Program-made: the position numbers and the translations under genes | The notes under the pieces: generated by a model | The model's input: the letters and a program-made list of their open reading frames with translations, nothing else | Told to the model about the DNA's origin: nothing | Databases searched by the model: none | Assembly (NCBI GenBank): GCA_022457155.1 | Contig: JAJGOT010000115.1 | Span: forward strand, 132,501-196,500 | Length of the DNA: 64,000 nucleotides | Direction: 5' to 3' | From: Cladopsammia gracilis | Lineage: Eukaryota; Cnidaria; Anthozoa; Scleractinia; Dendrophylliidae | Shown here: positions 1 to 12,342 of the stretch, one piece after another | How the letters are laid out: each line of letters starts with the position of its first letter | Position numbering within the stretch: position 1 is the first letter of the stretch

Positions 1-1518
1 ATTCTATCATCAGCAAATAAGCAGCCTATCTATCACTATTATTTCTTGATTAAGTGACAATACTAAAAAGAAACCTGTGCATTGCTGAATTGTTCAAACT
101 ACCTACTGCTATTGTAAATAAAAACAGGCTTAGTGTCCCTTGTTTAAGTGGTTAACTATACATTGGAGAAATTGGAAGTTGCGCACACTCTGATCAGCTT
201 TTTTCATAAAATAAGACAAACTTGTATTTTTGGTTTTACATGCCATTTAAGATCGGGGAATATCGGGTCAAAATCAGCAGAGTTCGTTGTGGGCTCGGAT
301 TCTATTTTTGCACTCATGATCACTCACTCACTCACTCGAACGGATAGCAAAGTAACTTTCGCCTCTTTAGACAGTAAGCTACAAAAATCGGCCGCTTATA
401 CCCCGCTCACACCAACGCTTAAACATGTTTTTGTTGTTTAGTTTAACTACGTCTTTAGCCTCTATCTTCAACGTTGTTAAATAAATATGACTCAAACTAC
501 CTGGAATGGCAATAAAAGTCTATAAAGTTTCTTTTAGTAAAGATTTCACTCCAAATATTACGGGAGGTTAGGAGGTATTTTTATAAACCTGTTTTAAACT
601 AAACAACATTTAAACATGTTTAACCGTTGGTTAGTAGACTGAATTCAAGCTGACGTTACAATATACTAAAAATTGAATAAAAAATTAAGCTAACTTTTTA
701 GCACAAAAGACACAATTAGTCCTCTATGATTTCCCAAAGTTGTCCCTTTTTTGTTTCTACATTCTTCTCGTTTTCGAAGTGAACAGACAAACCGATGTCT
801 GGCTTTTAAAAGTTTGCGTTAAATACAATATAAAGTGCTTTGCTTTGAGTAAACATAATCTTCCCATAGCCCATCTATTACGTTGTTTCAGCGTAGAATA
901 TGCATAACGACACATGCTGTCCATTTGCTCAGTCGTTTACAAACGCAATTTTACGTTGTAAAAAGTTCATTTACCAGGGTAAACGCGTAACAAAGTGACC
1001 GCGTGAGTGAACGTAATGTTCATTACTTCAACATAGTTAGCGACAATATGCCCTCGTTGATCTCAGATTTAGCTTTATGGAGAAAGAGTCCGTATAACCT
1101 AAGAGGACATAATAAGGCGTCGTTCCGCGATTATCTTCTTATTATAGGAGAAACTATATACGATATAGAGGCGCTGTACTGTGGAACTTTGCATATTTCG
1201 GATTGTTTTAACGACTCTTGTAATTTTAAACAATTTTCCAGAAAAGTGAAATTAGATCTCTCATTTCGGGAACTTAATTTTAACAGTTTATCTGTTCAGT
1301 CGGTGCCTAAGGAGTCCGATGTCCGATTTTACATTTTATATTTAAATTTTTGAAATTCTTGTAAGTTTTAGTGTTTATGACCTCTTCAAATTATCTTACA
1401 CTTTTAATCTTATTTAAAATTAAGAAGGTATTATATTTTTATCGTTTTATTCTAGTCTGTACACGACCCCTCAAGCATGTTTATTGCTTTAATTACTGAT
1501 CGCGTGTAAACAAAGGAT
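1..1518. other. Intergenic, no gene recognised
   Basis: AT-rich sequence with no reading frame I can assign. A 116-codon frame at 1003-1353 (+) looks vaguely like the tail of a decayed non-LTR retrotransposon ORF, but no catalytic motif is visible, so I do not call it a gene. Confidence 0.5.
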
Positions 1519-1665
<147 letters not shown>

Positions 1666-1863
1666 GTCTACTAGAGTGATTTTACTACATCTGTAAAAAA
1701 CTATCTAACAATTAGTGTGTGATAGTCCAAATTAAACAAAAGGAAACAATTGCAATGGAATTATAGTCTAAAATCACTCTATTAGTCTTGTTTTGTTATT
1801 AATTGCTATAAATATGCTTTTGCAATACTGTAAAATCTTGCGGTCATGCAAATAAAGCAATTT

Positions 1864-1985
<122 letters not shown>

Positions 1986-2200
1986 CACAAACACAGACCT
2001 AAGAAACCGGCTTCTTGTAAAGAGCAAAATAAACAGGACCGTTGTAAAGAAATAAAAAACCAGCACCACTGAAAAGCACTGCTCGATAGCTTTTATTTGA
2101 CAACACGTTTGGAATTCATCCATAACATAATCAACAAATAGATAGATGAAAGTAATACGATGTGAACTTTGCTCCTTCACTTGCGAATGGACTTGTTTAA

Positions 2201-2408
2201 CCCTTTAACTACCAAGAGTGCCAATTATTAAAATTCAAGAAAAATCCCAACGTTCATTTTGTAAAATATCGAAAAACGTGAATGGCATCATGCAAAAGTA
2301 CTGCTGAAAAGGTTTCATTTAAATGGTCACACCGTAGGATTTCGTCAACAGACTCAAAAGTTAGAACTACACTACATGTCCCCATAATTGACTCTGGAAG
2401 TGAAAAGG
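2201..2408. mobile_element. piggyBac-like MITE at the EGF/PAN stop codon
   Basis: A 208-bp element bounded by TTAA at 2197-2200 and 2409-2412. Its termini begin CCCTTTAACT and end AAGTGAAAAGG. Related copies occur at about 22690, 26585, 56590 and 59390, all with a core that includes GGTTTCATTT and GACTCAAAAGTTA. A TTAA target with CCCTTT-type ends is characteristic of piggyBac elements. No transposase is present, so the element is non-autonomous. The right-hand TTAA contains the stop codon of the neighbouring minus-strand gene. Confidence 0.75.
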
Positions 2409-5400
2409 TTAAACATACCACGCATAGACATCCGCGCATGTTTCTCCAATATTATCACCACTCTTGCAATCCATCAGATCTTCTGTAAACCAGATTTGAA
2501 ACTCTTGGGCAAAAGAAACGGAGAGGGGAGGCGAAAGCCGGTTAAATAGCAGTTCCGGAGAGTTAACACCAATTCCTTCCAGATGATATGAATAATATTT
2601 GTACCCACAATGGTGACTATTTCTTGAATAATCAGCAAGTAAAAGGGGAGACCTGTTCGCATCCGTTATAACAGTAAGCAATTGGCTATCCCCAAACAAG
2701 GGGTGGAGGCATCCCCAATAGGTTGCGGGGTAGACAAGAGAACATCTCAAAGAGCCACTTCGATGAACGAGTTTGAATGTGTAAATGAGGCCACTTTTAT
2801 TGATGCTGAATTTGCCGTATCTGTCATCATCAGCTCCAAAGCAAACTGGGTCTTCATTGATCTTTATCCAGTTCTCTGAAAATCAATTTGTTATTCCGTT
2901 ATAAATTGGATCAATAGTAGGCGTTATATCAGGAATCGTATATAATTTTTCAAGCAAATCGTTCCGTGCTTATCTCTCAGTGTTGTCTTCCTAGGCATGT
3001 TCGTCCCCTGGCGGAAATCGACAAACCGCATGATTGCGTATTTCACCAAAGAATACTAAAATCCAAGGTTGTAGTATCCACTGCACAACATGTCAGAAAT
3101 CTATTCTTTTTCTCGCATTGACTGACTTAGTGCTACCGCTGCGCATGTCATACATTATACAACGTTAACCTACGGATTTTCAGTTATGTTAGTTTTTGTT
3201 CCAACCACCACACAAAATCACCTCCCGTTCCTTTATTCCTAGAAAATAATCAGTTATATTCTCTATATTATGAGATAATTTTCACTATAGGCATTTAATA
3301 GTGTAAGTGTTTTTTTAATGCCCGTCACAAACACTAGATTTTTTCCATGGATGCTTCAATGAAACTGTTTCACCATATTGATTCTCTCGAATGCATTCAG
3401 GGTGCATCTTCTGACCCCCTTTGAATGGGTATTGGAAAGCCAAAATCATGTAATCACAGTGAATGATTTCTAGATAAACAGACAAACTAGAAAGAAACAC
3501 ACTGACTGAAATGTTGCATAAAACACCCGAGGGATAAATTGGTAAACCGAGCGACCACAATCGTCTATCCCGTTATGTCCCTCCATGCAACTTGAACTGC
3601 AGTTTTAGGATCCATCGGTGTTTGTATAATTTGCATTAGCAGTCACAAACATTGCTGCCATTTGTGCATTCATCGATGTCTGGGTAACGAAAAAGATAGC
3701 CTGCGAGCAATCTCTCGGACTCGGGCTCGGGGTTTGGAGGAGGGGGAGGCGGTGGGGGTGGGTTTAGGAGCTCCTCTCCCTCTCACTTCCCCAACCCCTA
3801 AGCCCGTGAGCTTGCTCGCAGGCTACGAAAAAGATAAAGCGAAGATAAAATGAAGTTTGACATTCATAAACTGGAAAAAGCTGAATATTACCTGAACACG
3901 ATTGTCCGTCTCCAATGTATCCTTCTTTGCAACTGCAGTTATAAGATCCAGCGGTGTTAGTACAATTGGCATTCACATCACATTCATGACCACCAGTTGT
4001 GCATTCATTGACATCTAGTTAATAAGGCACATGACACAAAAAAGAAGAAGAATAAAGATCTTAACCGTAAAAAACAAAAACAAAACAGGGAACATCATGT
4101 GTATCCATCATTATGGTTGCAGTAAGATCAAATAATTCGACAGATGTTTTGACCATTAACATTTAACCCTCGACTGGAGTATCATTGATAACTGGCGTCG
4201 TTAGCAACCAAAGAAAGATGGTTATGAACCCTTACTTTGATTTCACTTTCGACATTATGTTAAAAACGTGCTTTTACCAAGTTTGTTGCCTTCTTGGTCT
4301 TTACCTGAAATTATACAGCGATATCCTTTGCCGGTAAAACCTGTTTGGCATATGTAGCTTGGAGGGCACGGCCTGTTTGAACAATAGTTCTGTTGAACGA
4401 ACACAATTGCATTACAGTTAACAAGTTAGGGTTATAATTAATTTCCTTTCTTGTATCATAACTTCACCTTACTAAGGTGACTTCTCATTTTCCATTTTGT
4501 TAAAAAACGTATTATTTTAGGTAAAAAAAGGACAAAGCCGACAACAACATGCATATGAAGTCGGTAATCGTTAGTTGTATTGACTTTGACTTGATTTTTC
4601 CGAAGTTAGGAAGAAACCAGGCACCTCGAATTACCTTTTTCTAAAAGGCATGACAACACGAAAGGTAGAAAACTGATTTTTTGAGTGCTTTTTGTTAGCG
4701 AAGAACGTCTGGGCTCGTGCATTTAAAAAGAAAACATTACTCTGTACATTCACAATTTAGTTCTCGTTTGCAAACCATGGCTTCCGATATTCTTCACCGT
4801 TGTTAACTTTTCTTATGATTTCTAGTTATCAAATTGTAATGTACTTTGTGCTTTGGTTTGAAATGTTGGAAACAGCACCAAAAAAAAAATGTCTATCAAA
4901 GCTTTAATGCAATGCAATCAAAACCATACTACAGAAAATTGGTTCATGCAGCACTTTTTTTGATGGTGTGCCAGTCATATGTGGGGTTGCACTAAATATC
5001 ACTGACCCACACAGGTTTGTAGATGAACCTATTCCGTTGCAGTAGATCGTCAGGATGTAGACTGTGATCTGAACTGCTCAGTTCGCATAAATACGTCCCG
5101 TCCTCCTTTGGTTCGAGATTGACGGACATACAGCCGTTGTCGTCGAAACAGTTTGCTTCGCATCCACTTTCTGATTTCACCCACAAACTCTTTATCACAT
5201 GACCCACGAGACTGCGATTTACCACTGGAGGCTGAAACTGCATCACTCGACAATCATCTTTGGATGGATCGTTGTTTATCACTGGAAGAGGGTCAGGTGA
5301 ATTTCATTATAATATTTTTCTGTTGCAAAAAAGTTGAAGTTAACTACCTTACCTTTTTCTACTGTGAAAATGGCCATTAAATCGTCTCACGACTTACAAA

Positions 5401-5634
5401 GTTTCCAAAATGATGAAAGACATGTCCTAGATGCCGAAATCGTGGTTATAAAAATAAATATAACTTTTTTTCGTGCGTGCATAATATCTACAGAATAATC
5501 CATTATTCGCTATACGCTGCAGAAAAGTAAAAATAGTAAAACTTACCGACTAAGCTTAGGCATTTTCTGTCTGAAAACCAAAAGAGAAAAACAAGGAAAC
5601 AAAATAGCACCTTCCAGAGGCTTCGTGAGAACAT
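2409..5634 (-). CDS. Secreted PAN/EGF-domain protein, 5 exons, complete
   Basis: Exons, in order of translation: 5547-5634, 5007-5281, 4305-4389, 3892-4014 and 2409-2875 (1,038 nt, 345 residues). All have GT-AG borders and the phases chain correctly (1, 0, 1, 1). Exon 1 encodes a signal peptide (MFSRSLWK followed by a hydrophobic run rich in L, F and V). Exon 2 is a cysteine-bearing PAN/apple-like domain with CRVMQF and [11 protein letters not shown]. Exon 3 is an EGF domain ([18 protein letters not shown]). Exon 4 is a calcium-binding EGF domain ([18 protein letters not shown]). Exon 5 is a C-terminal domain ending in a pattern ([14 protein letters not shown]) that I recall from many uncharacterised coral EGF proteins. 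The role is probably extracellular adhesion or matrix binding; the exact function is unknown. A relic EGF exon lies between exons 4 and 5. Confidence 0.88.
3565..3679 (-). pseudogene. Broken EGF-like exon in the last intron of the EGF/PAN gene
   Basis: The minus strand starts like a normal phase-1 EGF exon after a CCCAG acceptor ([13 protein letters not shown]). It then shifts frame after the third cysteine and meets a TAA where the paralogous exon 3892-4014 has a tyrosine codon (NTDGS-stop versus NTAGSY). No usable donor follows. It is best read as a third tandem EGF exon that has decayed and is skipped. Confidence 0.75.
3699..3824. mobile_element. Hairpin MITE with 12-bp direct flanks
   Basis: The ends are inverted (GCCTGCGAGCA and TGCTCGCAGGC) and the interior is purine/pyrimidine-skewed. 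The 12-mer ACGAAAAAGATA occurs immediately on both sides (3687-3698 and 3825-3836), as expected for a target duplication. It lies in the last intron of the EGF/PAN gene. Confidence 0.8.
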
Positions 5635-6884
5635 CGGACCAAAAGGACTCTTTACATTTCTTTGTATACTGAATAACCTCATAAGCGCACTGTGTTGAAA
5701 TTAAAAGGGAAAAATCCTGCTTTAAAACATATTCGCAATCAATAATTCAAACTGGTATATCAACTTTGTTCTAATCACAATAAAGTGTTCTACCGGCTGA
5801 TCACAATAAAGTGTTAAAACAACTATCGTTAATAGTCTGTTGGAGACTTTAAATTATTGATCGCAGTTAACAAATTTAAAGGCCGTCCGAACTTCTTTGA
5901 GCTATATTAAGGTTTGCGTTTGTATTTAGCGTGCACAAATTCAATTCGCATAAGATCTGAACTGCATTGAGGCACTGAACTAACCAACTGAAAAATGCTC
6001 TTTTAGTAATTTACACATTATATGTGACGAAACTTATAAGAGTAAAGATGGGATACGGTTGTGGTGAAATAACTGTGGCACCTGGAAAATCGCTTGTGAA
6101 AATTGAATGACATTACTCTGGCTCAATAAAAGCAAAGAACCCCCTGATGTGTTTAAGGGATTTTGTTAACGAATGGTTTCATTGTAAAGCTAATTCAAAG
6201 CATATGAAAACCAAACTTGTGCCTTGGTGATCAAAAAGCAACATCATTGTTGACATCTTCTAGCCCTTTCTGTTGATAATTACATAACAGTAAAGAGCAT
6301 TTCAATGAAGCGCTCGTTAAAGTGCTAATAACGAAAGAAGAATTTACACAAAAGCAAAACCATTTGCCCGCGTTTGAAATACTGTGCAAATAACAAGAAG
6401 AGCCGAAAAGTCTATTATTTCTTGAATTTGTTCAAAGAGATGATTATTTTATCTTCTCCGCAGGCGTGGTATTGGGAAGTAATTAATACATAGTTTTTGT
6501 AGTTGTACTCAGTGTTTATGCCTCTCCCCTGAAAGAAAATAACAAAGTATTAACTTTCGTGCACATTAATCAGATCTAAATAACTTATGAATTATTTTCT
6601 TACTTTGTATCAACATAATTTAAAATATTTTATCTTTTGGCAGGCGTCGAATTTAAAATGAATTACACAGCATTAAAAATTGTTTCCTTGGATACTTGCA
6701 GTGGTGATGTCACCGCTGTGGATTGACAAAAGAGTACAACTTTTATGTACATTAACATCTGAATGACTCTGTCTGTTTGAATAGTTGGTTTCAAACTACA
6801 TGCTAATCATGTCTCAAGAAAGAGCTTAACTCAAGCGCACTTGAGATTTACAAGTAACGTTTTAGAAAACTAATGAGAAAGAAT
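5635..6884. other. 5' flank of the EGF/PAN gene, no further gene
   Basis: AT-rich sequence upstream of the minus-strand start codon at 5634. The promoter of the EGF/PAN gene must lie here, but I see no element strong enough to name. Confidence 0.45.
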
Positions 6885-7280
6885 ACCTGCCAAACGTTTT
6901 CCGAGTGATAGGCGTGAGAATTTTTTCGTGGGAGTGCCAGGATTTCCGAAGGCGACCTGACCAAATCCGAAGACAACCCGATCTATTCCAAAGATGTCCG
7001 AAGTTGTCCGATGTTCCGAAGTATTCGGAAGTTTCCATGGCTCTCAGACCTCCGTTTAATAACATCCAGCTGTAATCGTAACTGTGTTCAGAACGATAAA
7101 AACGTACAAAAAAGTAAAAAAGTTTCATGAACGTAACCATATATTTTTAATTGGATCATGCGATCAGTTAAGGTTGATAGCTCAAATCTGTAAGTCAGGC
7201 AACAGAAATTAAATTGCTCCACAGGCGTGAGTTGACGTGAGATCGGAGTTTTGGACTCGCCGGCGTGAGACTTGGCAGGT
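6885..7280. mobile_element. MITE with CCTGCCAA termini, TA flanks
   Basis: Inverted termini (ACCTGCCAA and TTGGCAGGT) with TA at both borders. The inner part has tandem-like GTCCGAAG/TCCGAAG units. A related block (CCCGAAGATTGCCGAAGAC) recurs at about 61190-61285 in an MTOR intron. Confidence 0.7.
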
Positions 7281-7324
7281 AAAAGAAAGTTTATAACTTG
7301 AAACATACGTTGTCAGTCACTATC

Positions 7325-7486
7325 CAGGGGCGTAGCTACCTGTACGCACGTACGCACGTGCGTACCTGAAAAAGTCGAAAAAAAAAGAAAGGCGGATTTG
7401 GGACTTGAGGGTGGGGGGGATGAGGTAGGGGGAGTGTTTTAAAATTGATTGTGTGTACCTCTGAAAAAATACTGGCTACGCCTCTG
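7325..7486. mobile_element. hAT-type MITE
   Basis: Ends CAGGGGCGTAGC and GCTACGCCTCTG, flanked by CTATC on both sides (5 bp). CAG...CTG ends with a GCGTAGC motif are typical of hAT elements. The interior is a short palindromic stretch plus a G-rich tract. Confidence 0.7.
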
Positions 7487-8659
7487 CTATCAATGTTTTG
7501 GCCGCTGCACGTGTTCAGTTGGTTTCTGTTTTCTTATTGATCAAGCGCGTTCTCAAGTGTGGTGTAGATCATATTTGTCTTCGCACCCGGGTCTTCGCAC
7601 TTCGGTTTCTTTGAAATAGACACGTTTTCAAGGCAACAAAGTAGGGTTCAAGTGTGTGCATTTTACTCTGTCGCATTAAAAAAAAAAAGTGGTTTCAATT
7701 GCACTAAGGAAGTCCTCGTGTGAAACCATCAATTATTTCATTTGAATGGTAACACAAAACGAAGAGTCTCTGTTACTCGAGTTTCAATTCCCATAGAAAT
7801 GCATATGCGATTAATAGATATTTAATTTATTGTTTATTATGTTACTATGTGAGCCTCATGGAAGATCTGTCCGTTCAGTCGGTTATCAGACTAGCCTGCA
7901 AGGGGATTAGGGAGAACCCTCTCATTCCCACTCTAATCCCCTTTAACCCAGCATTAAGAGCGTTTCATATGAACGAGTTGGCTTACCGAGTAGCCTTTGA
8001 TTGTACGGAAGGGTCGCTCAAATATGAGCCAGCGATGTGTATTCAAAGGGAACAAACGTCAAATAAATGTGTGTGTGTGGGGGGGGGGGGGGGGGGTCCC
8101 GTGTCGCTTGTCTGAACAGTGGTTCATGTCGCTGTCGGAAATTTAATGGAAATCGTTTGTCTTTGTCGGAATTTAAGGTTAGAAAAAACGGTGCGTGATG
8201 CGGAAAATAGATCGCGAGGCGTGGTTCTTTATTCCTCAGGCTCACACGCACGAGTTGAAAGGTCTGCTAATAACGCAAATCAACGGTAAAAAAATTATAA
8301 GTACGAAGGCTTAGCCATCTTAGCCACTCGCGAGTCACGCCATTCTCTGGATCGCCCTTGTTCGATTTCTCACCGCCCGTACGGGAAGCAGAATACCTAC
8401 AGTTGTACTATTGCACAGTTGAGACAGTTTGTGTTTTGTTTCGTGTACCAATCACTTACATGCAACTAGCTATTCTTGTACAACAATATCAAGTCGAGTC
8501 CCCTCGAGTCACAAACGATAGCCACACAACACGATCCTTCATGCAATTTTTAGTTCAGCTGTGGACCCGATACCATTGTCCCACCGAATTTGATCGATGT
8601 AGGTGAGTCAGGTGACTGACTCCTCCCCTTGCTGCTTCCCCATAATTCTTGACCAACTG
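7487..8659. other. No gene recognised
   Basis: Contains short repeat debris and a G tract at about 8079-8096. The frames at 7849-8606 show no domain, splice support or family resemblance that I can justify. Confidence 0.4.
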
Positions 8660-9077
8660 GCCTCATAAATCCAGTCGCAGTGGTCTTCTTACGGTTCTGC
8701 CTGATAACGTGAGCATGACTCTGGAGTCTCCAAAATCAAAGTCATCTTCTTGACCGTCTTCGTTTTCCGAGTCATCCGCCCAATCCTTTTCTTTGGACCT
8801 TTCTTCTTCGGGATCTGCGTCTTTCTGTAAGTACCTTGCGAGTGTTGAGAAGTCTTCGTCTGAAAAGGGTTATTAACTTGTCAACGTCAGAATTGATCAC
8901 TTTTGCGGTTGCCACCTCAATGGCTATTGCGTCGCGGTGAACAGTGACATCGGCTTGACGGAAGAATGTCAGACAATCATCAAAACAGGGAAGAAAAAGG
9001 GCAACATTGACTGAATAGCAGTGATCATCTTTGACAATATCTTCTGCTGTTTTGCCAAGTGAAAACGTAAAACCCAA
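8660..9077 (-). pseudogene. Frameshifted gene fragment, acidic C-terminus
   Basis: The minus strand reads 101 codons from 9077 (with DIVKDDHCYSVNVALFLPCF). After a frame change near 8850 it continues as an acidic tail (ENEDGQEDDFDFGD) and ends SGRTVRRPLRLDL before a stop. A continuous product therefore needs one frameshift. The fragment could be a retrocopied or transposon-borne gene piece; I do not recognise the family. Confidence 0.4.
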
Positions 9078-9458
9078 GTAAAACCCAAGTAAAGCAAATC
9101 CGAATCGTGAAGTCTTTGATGATCACTCGAACACACGAGACTGTCTGCTGATGACAGCTAGACTGAGCACGTGGGGAAGTGAACATGTTACGCAAAGCTA
9201 TAAAAGGGAGTTACGCAAATGACAATCTACAGCCGCAAAAAAAAAACAAAAAAAAAAACAAGATCCCTAAGAACACAGACTTTTAGTTGGTTATTAATTT
9301 TATTATTTCAAATAAAAGAAAATGAGACAGTAAAATGAGACGTGATTTTATTATTGAGTAATCATTTGCACGCGAATGCTTTCAAAATCTTAGCAATTGC
9401 GAAATTCGCTGTCGTTTTATTTTGGCATTGGGGTCGCTTTCGGTAATTCATTGGAGCA
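9078..9458. other. No gene; A-rich tract
   Basis: Non-coding. It holds an interrupted poly-A stretch at about 9237-9260 and nothing else I can assign. Confidence 0.4.
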
Positions 9459-9465
9459 GTCTGTC

Positions 9466-11454
9466 CACAGGTGAACCAAGCACAATATGCGAGTAGGGAA
9501 ACTGGGTACTAGAATTGAGCTTTGTTTAGCTTTGTTTTGCTTTGCAACATTTGCGAAAATTTCTGCACGAAATTTATAACTTTTCTCTTAAAAAGTACAA
9601 ATGAAGTTTGAAATAAAGTGTTAACATGTAACCTGGTGTATTTGTTTGTTCATTGGGTCCCTCCATGGCCTGTATTTGAGTATTTTCTTCCATGCGCTAC
9701 ATCATGTATAAATATAAGACAAGGTTGGAAAGTATTTTGGTCGAGTCGACGAGGCCGCGCAAGAAAACGCGGTCGATGAAATGCAAGAAAAACACACATT
9801 GTCCCTCTATCCCCGTATTAAACAAGATCGATAGTTGCGCCAGCTTTTTCCGTAATTTTATCGGCCAAGAACTCACATTTTCGAGACGCAACCCAACGCC
9901 GAACTTCACCATCTCGCTCGACGATGGCGGCCATTAGCCGTGAGGACGAAAAGTGGCTACAACCTCGATCCCGCGAGAAGATTTTCTTCCCCACTACCGG
10001 TACGCACCGCCGACCATTTCAGCACGCGCCTCCACCGGGTAAGTAAACTTTTCGCAGCAGTGAAAACCCCTTGAAATGGCGATCTTGCGACGATAATTTT
10101 TGCAACTCAGCTTTGTGTATTTTTTTTCCGGTTGTCAGGCCGAAGGTTTTAGCGAAAGTTTTTTGATAAAGCAGCGTTGGATCAAAACAAAGGTTATGTT
10201 GTGTGGTTTTTAACAGTACAGCGTTTTCTTCACTTCAGTTCCTTCAAAGAGATCGATATGGCGAGGTAAAAACTTACGTGCTCAACAGAGTTGTTATAAT
10301 TAGCTCATCCTATTTATTACATTAACTGATAAGGCCGTACACTGTTCACGAAAACATTGACTGTTTTGAATAAGCCATGTTAAGTAAAATAGTGCATCAC
10401 TGATATTGGGGCAAAACATGGCGAAAATTCAAAGTTTTTAGAGGGAACTCAATGTCAGAAATCGCTTGTTTATATTTCTTTCAAGAATTATAGTCGATAG
10501 CCGACCTTTCGAAACATATCAAAAGATGAAGATTTTGAGATTTAGGGGCTTCAAATTTGCGGTAGAGGCTGAAAATAATATTGTTTTCATGCAAACATCT
10601 GCATCTGTAAGTCTAATTTAGCGGCGATCGATCGCATAGATGTTAAGCTGTGTTAAGATAAAATGGCCAGAACATTATTTTTTTACATCCCCCCTGAGAT
10701 GTCTGCCGGCTTCCTATTTATTCCAGAACAAGTTTAAGACAATATCTTACTTACCCAGAGAGGAAAGTTTCGGTAAACGAAAACAACGGATCAAACTTCA
10801 ACTTAGCATTCTCCGTGTAAACCTTTGAAGACCCGCCATTTTTATTCAAGGGGTTTTCACTGCTGCGAAAAGTTTACTTACCCGGTGGAGGCGCGTGCTG
10901 AAATGGTCGGCGGTGCGTACCGGTAGTGGGGAAGAAAATCTTCTCGCGGGATCGAGGTTGTAGCCACTTTTCGTCCTCACGGCTAATGGCCGCCATCGTC
11001 GAGCGAGATGGTGAAGTTCGGCGTTGGGTTGCGTCTCGAAAATGTGAGTTCTTGGCCGATAAAATTACGGAAAAAGCTGGCGCAACTATCGATCTTGTTT
11101 AATACGGGGATAGAGGGACAATGTGTGTTTTTCTTGCATTTCATCGACCGCGTTTTCTTGCGCGGCCTCGTCGACTCGACCAAAATACTTTCCAACCTTG
11201 TCTTATATTTATACATGATGTAGCGCATGGAAGAAAATACTCAAATACAGGCCATGGAGGGACCCAATGAACAAACAAATACACCAGGTTACATGTTAAC
11301 ACTTTATTTCAAACTTCATTTGTACTTTTTAAGAGAAAAGTTATAAATTTCGTGCAGAAATTTTCGCAAATGTTGCAAAGCAAAACAAAGCTAAACAAAG
11401 CTCAATTCTAGTACCCAGTTTCCCTACTCGCATATTGTGCTTGGTTCACCTGTG
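9466..11454. mobile_element. Long-TIR transposon, 610-bp inverted arms, 7-bp TSD
   Basis: Arms 9466-10075 and 10845-11454 are equal-length inverted copies around a 769-bp spacer. They carry identical 81-codon frames, so I see little or no divergence. The element begins CACAGG and ends CCTGTG. The heptamer GTCTGTC lies directly outside both ends (9459-9465 and 11455-11461), a target-site duplication. Each arm contains an ATG-led, donor-bounded segment pointing into the spacer: 9924-10038 (+) and 10882-10996 (-), starting MAAISREDEKWLQ and ending at GGGTAAGT. No transposase is visible, so this is a foldback-like non-autonomous element. The superfamily is unresolved. Confidence 0.85.
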
Positions 11455-11758
11455 GTCTGTCGTTCGTCGCTAGTTCGTGGCTCTCGTGTCGCCGCTTCAA
11501 CGCCATGTCGCCTGTCGGAATTTACCCCTGGCAGGGCCTCTTAACTCCTTTACCAATTGTAGAACATTTTAGGAGGAGCCACAGTTACTGACAAGACATA
11601 TTAGTAAGGAAAACAATGCAAAATAAATGTAGTACGTTAAATAACGAACTAAGCACACACGTCAACTAAATAAGCCAAGCATGCGCACAACTGAAGGAAA
11701 ATTGCGCGTGCGCACCTGCATCAAACTGAATGGAAGCAATATAGAAATTAAATAAATG

Positions 11759-12056
11759 TTGAGCCACGTAGCACTGGTGACACAAACAAGGAATCAGAGT
11801 ATTAACTCTGTGTGTAAATTATAGTGCTAAGGTAAACCCATAAATTTCCCTGTACTGAGCGTTAGCCCTAGTAAGGAAATGAGGAACCACACGAGGGAAA
11901 GAAAAAGATCTTTGACCTCGGTGTGATTCGAACCCACGACCTCCGGATTAGATCTTCCGTCGCTCTACCGCTTGAGCCACGAGGCCGTACGGGAGCAGAT
12001 CGTGGGTAATAAGGTGGTAATTCGTGGCAATGAGAATGTGAAGGGTACCATATCAA
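11759..12056 (-). mobile_element. tRNA-derived SINE
   Basis: Reading the minus strand, a tRNA-like head (box A GGCTCAAGCGGTAGAGCGA, box B-like GGGTTCGAATC) lies at about 11925-11995. A unique tail follows and ends near GTGCTACGTGGCTCAA. A second copy of head plus tail is at 13580-13855. The anticodon arm does not pair properly, so this is a SINE head, not a working tRNA gene. Confidence 0.75.
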
Positions 12057-12155
12057 ACTGTTTCCCCAATACGACGGACATTTGTTTTTCTCGGCTCCAG
12101 GCGGACGCGGCCACTAACCCCAGGTAATGCGCATGCTCTCCGGTTCAAATTTTCA

Positions 12156-12236
12156 AAATGGCGGACAGGCCAAAGAGAGAAATAAAAGAACCAAAGCGAT
12201 TCTGCAACGAATACTCAGCATACATCCCCGTTAAAA
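12156..12236 (+). CDS. Possible first exon (MADRPKR...), low support
   Basis: ATG GCG GAC opens a basic 27-residue peptide (MADRPKREIKEPKRF) followed at 12237 by GTCAAA, a weak donor. No downstream exon was found. It may be a stranded gene start from a mobile element. Shown only as a candidate. Confidence 0.2.
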
Positions 12237-12342
12237 AGGTCAAACACGGAAAAAAGATACAAAACTGTATGATATTGAAATCACGGAGGTTGACAAACCC
12301 AATAAGAGATTGAAAATTCATTACATTGACTACAGCACTCAC

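Noticed and set aside
1003..1353. 116-codon ORF, possible reverse-transcriptase tail
   Set aside because: No conserved RT or endonuclease motif can be pointed to; too weak for a gene call.
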